From NCBI GenBank assembly GCA_930367205.1, contig OV884009.1, forward strand, positions 38,635,841-38,699,840: DNA of 64,000 nt, read 5' to 3'. Numbering within the stretch: the first letter of the stretch is position 1; the number at the start of each line of letters is the position of its first letter. Under the pieces are notes generated by a model that saw nothing but the letters and a program-made list of their open reading frames with translations, was not told where the DNA came from and did no database searches. Source of the DNA: Acanthosoma haemorrhoidale (lineage: Eukaryota; Arthropoda; Insecta; Hemiptera; Acanthosomatidae). Made by a program: the position numbers and the translations under genes. Below are positions 32,856-44,529 of this stretch, piece after piece.

Positions 32856-34690
32856 CATAACAGAAAAAAAATCATAAACACCCTCATGTGCATCCTCTTC
32901 CCATTAAAATCTACACTTACGAGTATAGCTACTCTATAGCCACGGCTGCCCTGGAGCTCCCTCCACTCCCTGATGAATCCACGGAACCCCTCGTATCTTC
33001 TCTCCTCATTGACCAGCGATGACTCGCTTAGGCTGTATGCTCCTATCGAGTGGAGCAGCCGTGCTCTCGCAGGTTCCATAGCGCGACATGCTCCGCAGTG
33101 TCGTCCTCTCCACAGTGAGGGCAGAGCTTGTTCTCTGCCCTCTTGTACTCGTAGAGCCTGGCACGAAATCTGCCATGTCCAGTGAGGAACTGTGACGTCC
33201 AATAGTCCGGGGTGACCCATCTTGCCCTCAGCCTGTCCTGGACTGAGGGGAAGTACTTCTTGAGGGTGCTCCCCTTCGTCGTCCTGGTCCACGCCTCAGT
33301 AGTCCACTGGCCGATGAGGACTTCGGCCTCCCAGATTCCTCTTCAATTCTTCTCCGTAGGGGAGGTGGAAGCTCTTCCATCAGCCCCCTCATCGTTCTTG
33401 ACCTGAGGCGCTATTCCAGAAGGACCAGGTCTGCTGGAGCCGCCGCATCGAAAGATATCGTCCTATAAACCCTCGTGACCCGGATTTACGCCGTCTTCTG
33501 AAGTCTCTTAAGAGCGTGCGCCTGGCCCTTGTTCAAGTGTGCTGACCATGACTGCGAAGCAAATCTCAAAATTCCCATTACCAACGCCTGGTAGAGATTC
33601 CTTGAGACTGGGAACCTCACTGGCCCCTCCCCTATCCTTGTGAACCAATTGGTGACAGCTACAACTCCGTCACCCAGGTACTCGACGTGGCAAGAAAGGT
33701 TAAGACGTTTTTCCATTCTCACACCCAGGTAGGTCACCTCCGTGCCATCTTTTACTTGTCTTCCGTCAAAATTCAGCCAGATCGGGTGGGCACGGTCCAA
33801 CTTGCCTCTCACCGTGGTGGCTGTCGTATTCTCTACACTTATGGTCATCTCCATTCCGGCGCACCACTCCTTGACCACTGTGGTACAGGCGCACGCTATT
33901 GTTATAACTTCCGCTCGGGAACCCCCCACGACGGTCGGGGCCAGATCGTCAACATAGGCCACCGCGGGGAATCCGTGTTCCTCCAGATTTACTAGGACTT
34001 AGTTAAAAATAGTTTCCAAAGGGCAGGGCCCAGAACTGAGCTTTTGGGACACCCTCGCTCCACCGGTGCCTCCACGTCGTAAGACACTTCTCTGATGACC
34101 ACCTTACGCTGACTAAGGTAGCTCCCCACTAGGTCGTACAAATTGTATGGGACCTTCGGCTCCCTCGTGACAGGGCCACCACACCCTGTCAAAAGCAGAG
34201 TTGTCGAAGATAAGCATGTACTTGGGGTGAGTTGTCTTATATCTTGGGTCGAAGATCTTACCCGGGAGTCGTCCCGGTCATTCCTGACATTTCTTCTAAG
34301 TAGGAGGACGCCGCCTCTTCTGGGGAGGTGGCCTGCCAATCACCGCTCTTCAACACGGCGAGGGTTTTGGACTGACCACCTCTGGCCATCGCCACTCGGT
34401 ACGGGATACCCCCAGGGGTTCTTCTCTTACTCGCACTGGACGAACTCATCCCAGGTTTCCCTCCAGGTCACCTTAATCTTTTATTTTCACGTACCTCTTC
34501 CAGAGGGACTTGTGTCGGGCCCGGGTTTCCTTTAGAGCAGGCGTCCACTATAAGCTGCTTCCAATTCTTTCTTCGCTGGAGGGTATCTGCTGCGTACGTT
34601 ATCATGGTTTTGATGTACTCCTCGTCCTGAGTATTGTTTTCTAAGAGAGTCCACAAGCCTCACCTCTAGCGAAGCCCCGTACATGGTTCA
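32856..34690 (-). pseudogene. R1-like non-LTR polymerase remnant
   Basis: On the minus strand the order is right for ORF2 of the R1 clade. NPWGIPYRVAMARGG lies near 34425-34380. NLYDLVGSYLSQRKVVIR and VERGCPKSSVLGPALW lie near 34140-34000. AYVDDLAPTVVGGSRAE, with the catalytic aspartates, is near 33960, then ISVENT...VTYLGVRMEKRLNL. Near 33205-33070 is the C-terminal LTGHGRFRARLYEYKR with CPHCGEDDTAEHV, a CCHC-type finger. Frames change at least three times, and the 5' ORF1 and endonuclease are missing. The region is much more GC-rich than its surroundings, which suggests a later arrival. Confidence 0.8.
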
Positions 34691-36869
34691 CTCAATTCCT
34701 CTCGTTACATACCCCCGGTGGTACCATATGGTGTAAGTGCCCATGGGAGGACGTTGAACTAAATAGACTTATGGTCACTATTAGTCCTTTGGGTTTGGAA
34801 TAATTTATCAAATTTTGTTTTCCAGTTTTTTTGCCAAAATATTAAAATTATCTGTCTACGTTTCTACCAACCAATACGTAGTTTTATTGTCTTCTTCTAA
34901 AACTCAAGGTGATACTGAGAAAAATGTAAATCTAATGTAACATAATGGAACAATGAAAAAACTTGCCAACACTTTCCTCAAGATTTTAATTGTCAGAATA
35001 GTGTAAAATGTGATTTCTAAGAGTTTAGTTTAAATATTTTCCCAGAACCCCCGGGAGTTCAAGGGGCCTTTTGTGAAGCTTTGTAGAGGGGCCCCAAATT
35101 TGTAAATGCCCTGCACACCTAATGAGGTTTTAATCGTCCTCAAAAACTGCGTTTAACTGAAATAGTCATAAAATTATTAAAACAGCTTTGATAATTATTT
35201 TTGGTGGTCGAAATGGTGTAATAAGTGGATACCGCCAATTAACATAAACACGAGATCAATGTACATAAATGGTTTGATAGGCTTTTCTCGCCCTGTGAAA
35301 AATGGGTACAATTTTTATCCAGTCCATTTAGCATTTAATAATACAAACAGAGTTAACTTTCATAAAAAGAGTGATTAGTGGAAATATGAAAATAAATTTT
35401 TTATCGTATTACCGTCGTTAATGTGTTCTCAACCACTTACACAACTTTAAATGTGTGGTCAAACTGTGACATGATAAATGTCAGCATAAACGGTCCCAAC
35501 TTCCAGTTTCATTTTTTACAATTCCCATTATAATATATTAACAAAAACTTATCAGCCTATATTGATGTGTTGTGGAATTTAATTTTAAAATTTCATATAA
35601 ATTGAATCATTTTTACCACCACTATCGATGAACTTACACATGCAGACAGTTTGTGATCATTCCCTGAACCGAATGAAAGTAGAGCTTCTTCCTTCAGGAT
35701 CATCAACTATCTTAATAACATCCTGAAAATGTCTAAGGGAACAGGTTATTCCTTGATACAATTGAAGAATATCTAGAAAAGTGTTATCTTATTCTAGCAG
35801 AAATTTTAAATCAATAATTTGACTATTAAATATGAGTAGGTAGGTATCAAATAAAAATCTCCTAATTTTAAAATTGTTTTTCTTCAATAACCCTCTTCAT
35901 TTTGTTTAAAAGTTACATTATATCAACTGTATGGTTTCCAGACACCTGAAAGCCTCTAAACCAAAACCAAAATAAGCCCTTAACTAATAATAATAAAATA
36001 ATATCTGCTTATTTACAAGTAGGAAAAGAACAAACACCTACAACTGACATCAGTCGTTTTATTTTTTATTGACTTTACTATTAAAAAAAAAAAAAAAACT
36101 TGGGACTGCTAAGTATTCAAAAATCAAGCACATCCAATTTTAAGTCCTTAGAACAATTATAAATGTTCTATTCTATGTCATGAATAAAACTGTTCATGCT
36201 TACCTCAATTGGCCATTTTTTGACCAAATTCCATCTAAATATAAAGTTCCTTACCGTATTATCCAAACAACCACATTCCACAGCAAGATCGCTATCTAGC
36301 TCCAAACAATGTGTTATTCTTAGAGGAAAACTCCCAGAATAAGTGTTTTTCTTTCATTTCATTTAACACAACCCTACAATCCTCCTTGGAGATTGAAGCA
36401 GTAATGCCATCGAGAGGTAATTAACCTGATTTCGGGATCCTGGTCCGGACCAATATTCTATCATTATTTCTGGAGCGTCTATGGCACTCTCAGAGCAAAC
36501 TGCCACTACTTAGTAGTACTGTGGCTGCAGCCGTATGATCTTCCTGATCCCTGCTTCTTTCCCTTTTGCTGAGGTGACATTCCCGCAGGTGAATTTTGGG
36601 GATTCCTGGCATGGCAGTGTGAATGCATTAATTGACGGTAGTTCAAAAATACTGCAGTGGAGATTTCAACCTTATAGTAAAAAAAAAAAAAAGGTCTTGG
36701 AAGAATTTCTTTTGTAGCTGACGACCATCTGTGAACCAAAGTTGAATAAAATCCTAGAATATTTCGAGAACTTGTGGGGAAACTTTCAGTAGGCAAATGA
36801 ATTATTGATGACCACCTCGCAGTGATCAACATGGTGAAAGACTGTAAAAAGGGGTTCCTCATGAATTTA
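34691..36869. other. Unassigned stretch
   Basis: A 118-codon minus-strand frame at 36506-36862 has mixed composition but no domain that I recognise. The rest is AT-rich, with a run of fourteen or more A at 36089 and a GC-rich patch near 35045-35110. I see no supportable gene. Confidence 0.35.
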
Positions 36870-39800
36870 TCAAAAGAAAAATACTCTGATACAAACTAAA
36901 ACTTTATTGGTAAAAATATTAATAAGAAAATTTTATAAAGGTAATATAACCAAGGGGGGATGACTGGTTAGAAGAGGAGATCTCAGGGTATATATACGGG
37001 GTCATAGCAGAGTTGTCGAGCCAGCTAGATGTGGGGACTTAAGTCCTTGGTCTTGGTGTGGTGCTGTAGGTGATGTAGGCAGAGCAATGGTTTCTGGCGA
37101 TGATTTTTGGCATAGGCTTGAGGTTTTACAATAGCTTATAAGTATAGACTTATAATGATAAAGAAGTAAATATAAAACTACAACAAATAAAATATATGAT
37201 ATATAATATAAAATACATAGTTGCTATAAGATAAGATCATATAATTCCAAGTCCTCAAATTAAGAATCCGGGTTAGATGGCAATATTAATATTGCCTTTA
37301 ATGAATTGAATTAAATCCTAGCAAAGATTCATTTAATGATAATTTAAGTAAAGCCGTGCTTGGAAGATGTAGAGGATATGAAGTATTAGATATAAGGGTT
37401 ACATATGCAGTGGGTTTTGAAACATAGATACATATTAATTTTCTCTACAAAAGTCACAAATGATGTAGTAGACATTAGTGGATATACAAGAGGTTTGAGT
37501 GTTTAATATCTGTTGACGACTCTTATCATTTAAAGTATCTCCAGAGGGAGACGAAGCATGGCGTGGAACAAATACTTCCGAAGAAAGACAAATTAAGGTG
37601 CTGGACGCATATCTCCGGACGGAGAAAAAATTAAACAAACAACTAACAATGACATCTTTGGGACAGATATATCTCTCTGTATACATACCATTAGTAAGGT
37701 GATATTTAGATTATTGATGTCTAATTGTTTAAATATATGGAGTGTAGCACATCTACTTAATAAAAATCTAAGGAATTTATGATGTAGGTGACACAAATAG
37801 TGATGCAATTGATAATTGAATATAGTTCAATGAGATGAACTGTGTACATGGTTTTTTCCAGGGATTTTAGTATATTTGCTGTCTTGGCGTTATTTCTATT
37901 AAGAATATCTAAGTCATATGCAAAGGTATCAATGATATTTTTATTAATCATTACATCATGTTCTATATTACATTCTAAACAAGAATTTTCTTGTAACTTA
38001 TTTATAATGTTCTTTGTCATCTGCATCAATATTACCAGTAACCCAGCCTTTGGCTGATCCTATGCCATTGACTAATCCTCTTTTAGGTTTATTAATTTGA
38101 ATTATATTATTGATTTAACTTTCTACAAATTTTAAATATTACAGGATGTGATGAATGGGCTTTAAATTGCCTTAGTTCTTGTTTTATTGATTAACTAAGC
38201 CCTTCTGCAAGGTTAGAAAAATTAAGAAAATATACAATAGCATGATATATGTCAATGATATTTTTTTTTTATTTTTTTTTTTTTCAAAACCTCAAAACAA
38301 AATAATACAATGTACAAAAATAATTGGATTACAGATTTCTTCTTTTTCTGCATTTACATGGATATGTCAATGATCAATGCGTTTGCCATTTTTATAGTAA
38401 CGACTCTGCTACTGGGTACTGTTGGAGATGTCTGTGAGTTGGTAGGCATAGGCATTATGTGGTGTCCATAGAATTATCACTCGAAGTGTCCTTATCATCT
38501 TCATCTGTAACAATAAATGAAATCCCCTTATTATTTTCCTGGGTAGTCTTATTATGTTGTCTGTAAGTACTAGTATTATTTTGTTTTTGTCTTTTAAACT
38601 GATGTACATATATGGGTTTTCGTTTTTTACATCCTGTTTGTCTTTTAACATAAGATTATTTTTCTATGACAGGTTTTGGTCTGTTTTCGTTTGGTTTCTT
38701 AGTTTTTTCTACTTTTTCTTGTGGGCATATTCTTTATTGGTTCCTGGATTATTTTAGTCTCTCATGATATTTTTCTACTTAAGTTTTATTTTATAGTTTG
38801 TGTGGCTTCATGTCTTGGTTTTAATCCAAAAGCTATTTCATTTGTTATTAATTTTAATGTTTGATTTATTGTGTTATTGAATGCAATTACTGTGTTGCTG
38901 ATTCTTAGCGTCAGTTCGTCCTTTGGGTTAGATTCTTTTAATTCCTTAAAATTTCATTCAGCATAGAATGCGCTCTGTTCATTAGTCCTAGAAAGTTGGG
39001 ATGATTAGGAGTAGTATAATCGACTTCTATTCCTTGTGTTTCGAGTGAATTTTTAACTAAAGTGTTTTTATATTCAGGTCCACTGTCCATAGTTATAACA
39101 TTAGTGGTCGGGAATATCTAAAGATATTTATTATTGCTTGTAAAACTTTCAGTTTTTCAGGAGTCTCTTATAGTAGTTCGTTTAACAACTCTTCCGATAA
39201 AGTTATCAGTGCTTGAGTGTTTTCTCTAATTCACTATAATGCTAAGACTATAATGCTTGATCTAACTCTTCTATGATTTCAATTTCCATTTGTTCATTTT
39301 TTGATTCTTTATTTTTTACCAAATTTTCTCGACTTAAGGCATCTAAAACATAATTTTTTTTTTTTTCAAATGTGGTTTATACCAAATTCAAATTCTGAGG
39401 GAAAGAAAATCATTTCATCAGACGAGTATTGGCATTTTATGGAAAATAACCACTGTAATGGTTTGTGGTCTGCTTGTACTGCAAATAGTTTTCTGAAGAG
39501 TGTGTGCAGGCATAGATAACTGCTAATAATTCCTTTGATATAGTAGCGTAGCATGTTTCTGAGGCAGAAAGTCTTCCTGAAGCAAATGGAATTGGATGAT
39601 CTTTCCCCTCTGAAATTTGGAATAACACTGCTCTTAAAGCTAATAAACTTGCATTGATCATTAACACAAATGGTAGATCCCAATTAGGAAACTGAAGGAT
39701 TAGTGCATTAAGAGTACATTCTTAGTAATCAAACCTGTCTCTGTATTCGTCAGGGTTGATTTCATGACCCTTTCTCAACTGTAGTGATAATGGTTTCACA

Positions 39801-41050
39801 ATATGTGCATAATTGATGATGAATTTTCTGTAGTATCCTGTCATGCCTAAAAATTGTTAGACCACTTTTTGATTTATAGGTAGTGGGAATTTTTCTATTG
39901 CTTCTATTTTTTTTAGGATTCTTATGGATGTCATCAGCTGTAATAATAAGTTCTAAAAACAGGAGTTTTTCTCTAAGTAATTTGGTTTTGTCGTACTGGA
40001 TGGGCAGTGAATGTTTACATAATTTCTTGAATATATTTTTGAGATGCTTGAGGTGTTCATTAATAGAAGATAAGAAAATTTAATATCTTCTCCACACCAC
40101 CAGAGAGAGTGTTTGGTCTATATATAGCTTAGCATCATATTCATAGCTCTCTGGAATGTTGGGGGAGCATTACATAAGCCAAAGGACATCCTTAGAAACT
40201 CAGTGTCCTGTGTCTGTTGAAACAGCAGTTTGGGGGTCAGGATACATTTCAATTTGGTGAAACCCTGAAGTTAAATCTATAGTAGAAAATATTTTAGATG
40301 CATTAAATTTGTTTAATAGGTCTTCTATGTTAGAAAACAGGAATTAATCAGGTATGGTTTCCTGATCTAATTTGGGGTAACTATGACTATTCGAATTTTT
40401 CTTTTATTACCGGCATCTAATTTTTTGGAGATCACCCACACTAAGGAGTTATACGGCGAGTTACTTTCCCTGATGATATTGGCTTTTAATAATATTTAAA
40501 TTTCAATATCTATATCATTCTTTAACTGTTACGGGTACCTATAATTGCAAGAGAATATAGATGTGTCAGTCTTTAGTGGGATTTTGTTAATGTTTGTGAA
40601 TTCTAGAGAATATTAGGGATCTTAATTTTGAAATTCCATTAATAAAGTCAATAGGAAAGTCGTTCAGTATGCGACGGTAAGCATAAGTTCGCATTTTAGT
40701 TGTTTTGCAGTCCTTGTTATAAAGAATCTTTGAACGTTCGAGTCAAGTAGACTAGTAAATTGTGTGTATTAGTAAAGGTATTAATTAACATACAGCCGCA
40801 GCATTGGTTTATTAATTTTGATTTCACAATTATTAGTAGTCTTGCGTGGTTTGGTTTCTGAGAGAGTTTTCATTTGAGCAAGTGTTTGCAAAGATTTCCT
40901 TAACTGTCATAGTATGGGAGATGGCCATAATCCTCTTTGGTTATGTTGTATGTTAGTGACATAGTGCTTGTTTGTATGTTTGTTGATAGTAAATTACTGA
41001 AGATACCTTCTATGTCTAAATCAAGGTTATCTTAATTATGGTCACTAGTA
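36870..41050 (-). mobile_element. Second errantivirus, old and heavily decayed
   Basis: Read on the minus strand from 41050 downwards. The protease-RT linker lies near 40560 (TSIFSCNYRYP). RT follows ([20 protein letters not shown] near 40490; LRMSFGLCNAPPTFQRAMN near 40200; [12 protein letters not shown] near 39850). RNase H is next (ASLLALRAVLFQISEGKDHPIPFASGRL near 39640; ISKELLAVIYACTH near 39530). The integrase core is near 39100-38950 (MDSGPEYKNT, LGLMNRAHSMLNEIL). Env is from about 38480, with a KPKRGLVNGIGSAKGW cleavage and fusion block near 38095 and a hydrophobic anchor near 37190. A likely 3' LTR with TATA-like GTATATATAC and AATAAAG lies at about 37050-36870. No 5' LTR was found. 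Dozens of stops and frame changes show it is far older than the copy at 11186. Confidence 0.8.
37000..38480 (-). pseudogene. Env remnant of the second errantivirus
   Basis: After the integrase end, the minus strand carries a furin-like Lys-Pro-Lys-Arg followed by a glycine-rich fusion-peptide-like GLVNGIG. A helical ectodomain stretch lies at 38029-37757, a hydrophobic anchor (FILYIIYILFVVVLYLLL) near 37210-37150, and a Pro/Thr-rich tail. Stops occur throughout, so no glycoprotein is made. The arrangement parallels the env of the plus-strand element at 15847. Confidence 0.65.
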
Positions 41051-41337
41051 ATCAAATTTGCACATTATAAAGAATAATAATAGGATAAAATTTTTTAAAA
41101 AAATTAAGAAAAGTTAACTTTACCTCAAGCCTATCTGGTTCACTAAGAGCAACACAAAAATATGACTAGATTGTGTTGTAAAATGTTTATCTCTAGATTT
41201 CTTCCTAAATTTATTATCACACCAACTCCTTTAACATCACATTTTGCAATAAATACTGAAGCTGGGAGAGTGCTTCTTTATTAGTGATCACAATCTGTAC
41301 TAAAACGTAACAAAATTATTTGTTACTGAAAAAAAAA

Positions 41338-41970
41338 TTATTCAGATATTGTAACTACATTTTGCTTACTTTTTACTTCTATATCTGATCCATCATCTTG
41401 AGTTTGATTCTTGAATTCATATCCAATATGATTTCTTAATTCAAAGTTATGTTTCTTCAATAAATGCATTGATAATAATATAAGACATTTCATTCCCACT
41501 AGAGTTTTGATCAGAGACGCTATGGTCATTTTCATTTCCAGGTTGAAAATTTCTGCTTGCATTATCAATTGTCTTTTTAATGATGCCTTGATATAAAGAC
41601 TGTCAGAAAAGGGTCCATATTTAGGTGTGGTGCTTAACTATATATAAATAAAATAACATGTTTCTCTTGTCGACAAATTTTATTATTAAAATACATCAGC
41701 CATTCTCACATGATTTTAGGTAATCCTCAATTTATCTTCATTAAAAAAGTTTAAATTAATACTGTTAAAGCATCTGGGATGTTTAAACTTTCTTATCAAC
41801 AGCATAGTTTTGAAATCACTCTCCATTGTGATAGGCTCCTTTCAAATATTTACGCCTTTACAAGTCTCTCCTTTAAGAGCCACAGTTCTGTCTAGGAAGG
41901 CTCTAGAAAAATGTGCTGTTTTGTCACAGTTGAAAATGTCTATCTAAAAATCCTTCCAAAAAGTTTGATT
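41338..41970 (-). pseudogene. Tigger/pogo-type transposase remnant
   Basis: From 41945 on the minus strand the reading is IDIFNCDKTAHFSRAF, where Tigger transposases have the catalytic IxNxDETGLF block, then LDRTVALKGETCKG and IRKFKHPRCFNSIN. These match the DRTLAxKGExCxGGK and IGKSKxPRCFK blocks of the DDE domain. The catalytic DE is changed to DK. A 76-codon frame at 41338-41568 may be the C-terminal part, but that is weaker. The remnant lies just downstream of the KAT14-like gene. Confidence 0.65.
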
Positions 41971-42099
41971 GGGTAAATAAAATTTCAAAATGAACTTACT
42001 TTCAATGTAATTCACCTAAGTTCATCGCAACAACAAATTTTTAACAGCTTTGAACTTTAATTAAAATTGTTAAGGAAGCTAAGCTTTTCAAAAAGTAGC

Positions 42100-43023
42100 T
42101 TAATCAATTAAACATTTTTGTAGTTGCATGGAAAATGCATGCCCAGATTTACTAGAATTCAATGGAATACGTCCACCATAAAAATCCCTGATCATTTTAT
42201 GCACTTTGAAAGTAAATTTGTTATATAGCAATACAGCATCATTTGACAAGGAGGTATTTAATGAAATATTCCAAGATAAACAGGTTTGTGTAAGATGATA
42301 AAGAATAAATGATCCGATTCCACTGCTACGCCAATGGGGTCTGACAAATAGAAAATGAATATAGGCTTCATTCAAGTATAAACCAGGAGCCATGATACCA
42401 AAACCAACAACTAATTTTTTGTAAAGTGCTACACAAGAAAACTCAGGATACCATAAAGCTGAGCTAACATCAATTCCTGGCCAAAAATATATCTCGGCTA
42501 ATGCATTGATAGCTGGAATATGTTCTATTTGTATATACATATAGTTAATAGGGTGTTTTTTTTTCTTATTTTTTCTTTTGCAGGATGGGAAGACATCAGT
42601 GACTTTATTAATTAACTCTTCATGCATTTTCAGCCACAAAGGTTGGTTTTCAAAGTCTTGGAAAATAAATGGCTTTAATAGCCTATCAGTATATGAGCAA
42701 GGAATCATGCCAAGAGGTATTGTCTGAATAAGCCCTATAGAAGAGCTATTACAATTTCTTAATTCAGGATCTTCAGCACAAGAAGATACCAATGAGGGTA
42801 ATCTTGAAATTAAGGTCATTTTCCTATAGAATCGTCTTAACTGTGCTGTAGGTAAATTAATTGATGCATTCTTAAGCCTTTTAATCTTTTGAAAATCACC
42901 AATTACATCGCCAGAGTAATCATGCCTCGCTAAATTCCAGTATTTTTTTATTGATATTGTTCTTTTTGATTCACCAATATTTTCAGTTCTGCGTTTCTTT
43001 CCAAATAAGTTTGATTTATCCAT
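42100..43023 (-). CDS. KAT14/Atac2-like acetyltransferase, C-terminal half
   Basis: This is a 307-residue open frame. Residues 175-305 form a GNAT acetyltransferase domain with the family hallmarks: HIPAINALAEIYFWPGIDVS, LWYPEFSCVALYKKLVVGFG, NEAYIHFLFVRPHWRSSGIG (the acetyl-CoA-binding R/Q-x-x-G-x-G/A loop), LYHLTQTCLSWNISL, and LLYNKFTFK...DFYGGRIPL. Upstream, PCSYTDRLLKPFIF matches the conserved stretch that precedes the domain in KAT14 (CSRP2BP). KAT14 is a subunit of the ATAC histone acetyltransferase complex. An in-frame TAA directly precedes the ATG, and a TTTTAG acceptor-like site lies 27 bases upstream, so this may be the last coding exon starting within it. Full-length family members are more than twice as long, with N-terminal parts that are not visible here. 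Either the gene is short or upstream exons join by another acceptor. Confidence 0.85.
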   Translation of the reverse strand: MDKSNLFGKKRRTENIGESKRTISIKKYWNLARHDYSGDVIGDFQKIKRLKNASINLPTAQLRRFYRKMTLISRLPSLVSSCAEDPELRNCNSSSIGLIQTIPLGMIPCSYTDRLLKPFIFQDFENQPLWLKMHEELINKVTDVFPSCKRKNKKKKHPINYMYIQIEHIPAINALAEIYFWPGIDVSSALWYPEFSCVALYKKLVVGFGIMAPGLYLNEAYIHFLFVRPHWRSSGIGSFILYHLTQTCLSWNISLNTSLSNDAVLLYNKFTFKVHKMIRDFYGGRIPLNSSKSGHAFSMQLQKCLID

Positions 43024-43329
43024 TTAGGATGAAAAAAGCGTTTGCAGATCCTAAAACATAATATTAATTATAAATTAACTTATATTAAATAAACAAATAT
43101 TATTGTTAATGTATGTTCATATAAACTATATATCAATTAATTTATTTTTAATATAGTATAACTTTAAATAATGATTATAAGCATATATTTTATAGGAAGA
43201 GATAGCTACTGGGATTAAAACATTAATGATTAAACAAATATACACTTAGAAAATGAACCACTGTAGCTCAAAACACAACACAATTGCTCTACTGTCTAGT
43301 CTTAAAACAGAGCAAAATCATAACTCTTG

Positions 43330-43590
43330 CAAGTGACCAAACCTTAATAGCTTGCTGGAATCCAACTTGTTGCTAATCATTAAACAGGAGAATTCTTTAG
43401 AAATACCAGACCAGAGGTCATTAAAGGATCTGTGCCAGTTAGAAGATGGAATATTTATTAAGAAAATGAAAATACACCACACATTAATATGTTCAAAACT
43501 AGATTATGCTTCCTCCATTTATCAACTATTCGACACACAAAACTATCACATCAAAACATGGCAAGGTTAAGGTTCAAGTTCAAGTTACAT
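43330..43590 (+). mobile_element. Non-LTR polymerase C-terminal fragment
   Basis: Within a 72-codon frame, KMKIHHTLICSKLDYASSIY parallels the LxxxYxxLIRSKLDYGSxVY block found after the RT catalytic core in I/CR1-type elements. Nothing diagnostic remains on either side. This is a short relic near the KAT14-like gene. Confidence 0.5.
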
Positions 43591-44358
43591 TGCCCATGTT
43601 GTCCCTACCTTTCGAAAAAGTAAACTAGCTTTTTTAACATTTAATGTAAATCCCAATCTTTAATACTATAATGTTAAAATTTATGAAAAAGAAAGCACTG
43701 CAACAAACCAAATTATTAACTACAATAAAAATATTCAAGAATGTCCTTCTGCGAGTATGGACATAATAACAGATTGGTATCAATTTTTGTATTACTTTTA
43801 CTATTTCTTCTGAATACACCACAAACTTATGGAATACAAGGCCAATAAAGTGGTGACAGTAGTAACCATATTCTTATTGCAACACCATAGCTATCAATCC
43901 AACACCGCCTGACATGCAGAACTGGGGTCCCTCCTGGGCCGCCTGCCGGTTCAAAGGAGCCTAGGCTCAACTCTCTCATCCTTGTACTATTACAGACTCC
44001 CATCGGTGGTTTCCCCAAAATGAGTTTAAGTATACAAACAATGGTGTTGATGACATGAGGGTCTACTCTCCTACATAAAGACAATATAAATCCAAAAAAG
44101 GAAACAAGCCATGCCTATCTACGATTTCAGTTGATAGCTAAAAAAGGGAGACCACAACCTCAATTGGATAAACAGAATTTATAACAGCAATCAAATTTAT
44201 CGATTCCTCTAGAGATAATCATGGCTTTTAAAGTTTACTCACTTTAAAGGTTGTATTTAGTTCTAATTTAATCGGCGATCTGCATGATATGATTTTGATT
44301 TAATTATTTTTTGTTTGTTGAGTTAAATATAAACATTTGGTAACTCTTCATCAGAAGT
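43591..44358. other. Unassigned stretch with GC-richer patch at 43850-44090
   Basis: The patch at 43850-44090 contains a GGTTCAAAG box-B-like word and reads as an 85-codon minus-strand frame without recognisable domains. It may be a SINE relic. No gene can be supported. Confidence 0.3.
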
Positions 44359-44363
44359 TATTA

Positions 44364-44527
44364 TGTACTGGTTGAATTTAAATAGAATAAATACTTATTG
44401 AGCACACTGCTTTATTACGTGATTGATAACTAAAACAAAACATGAACATGAATAAGGTTATCCTCAGATAACAACAACTTCACCTAGTCGATGAATCGAT
44501 AAATACGATAGTTCGATAGACACAACA
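44364..44527 (-). repeat. 3' LTR of the Mag-like element
   Basis: On the element strand it runs TGTTGTGTCTATCGAACTAT to CAACCAGTACA. It differs from the other LTR at about ten positions and small indels. Confidence 0.88.
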
Positions 44528-44529
44528 AC

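Noticed and set aside
32973..33406. Plus-strand frames of 60-70 codons
   Set aside because: They overlap the R1-like polymerase reading on the minus strand, which shows ordered family motifs; the plus-strand frames show none.
36506..36862. 118-codon minus-strand frame as a gene
   Set aside because: The composition is mixed and includes a poly-Phe run from a poly(A) tract; no motif of any family could be recognised.
43850..44090. 85-codon GC-rich minus-strand frame as a gene
   Set aside because: No domain, no splice context, and the composition suggests an old repeat rather than a cellular exon.
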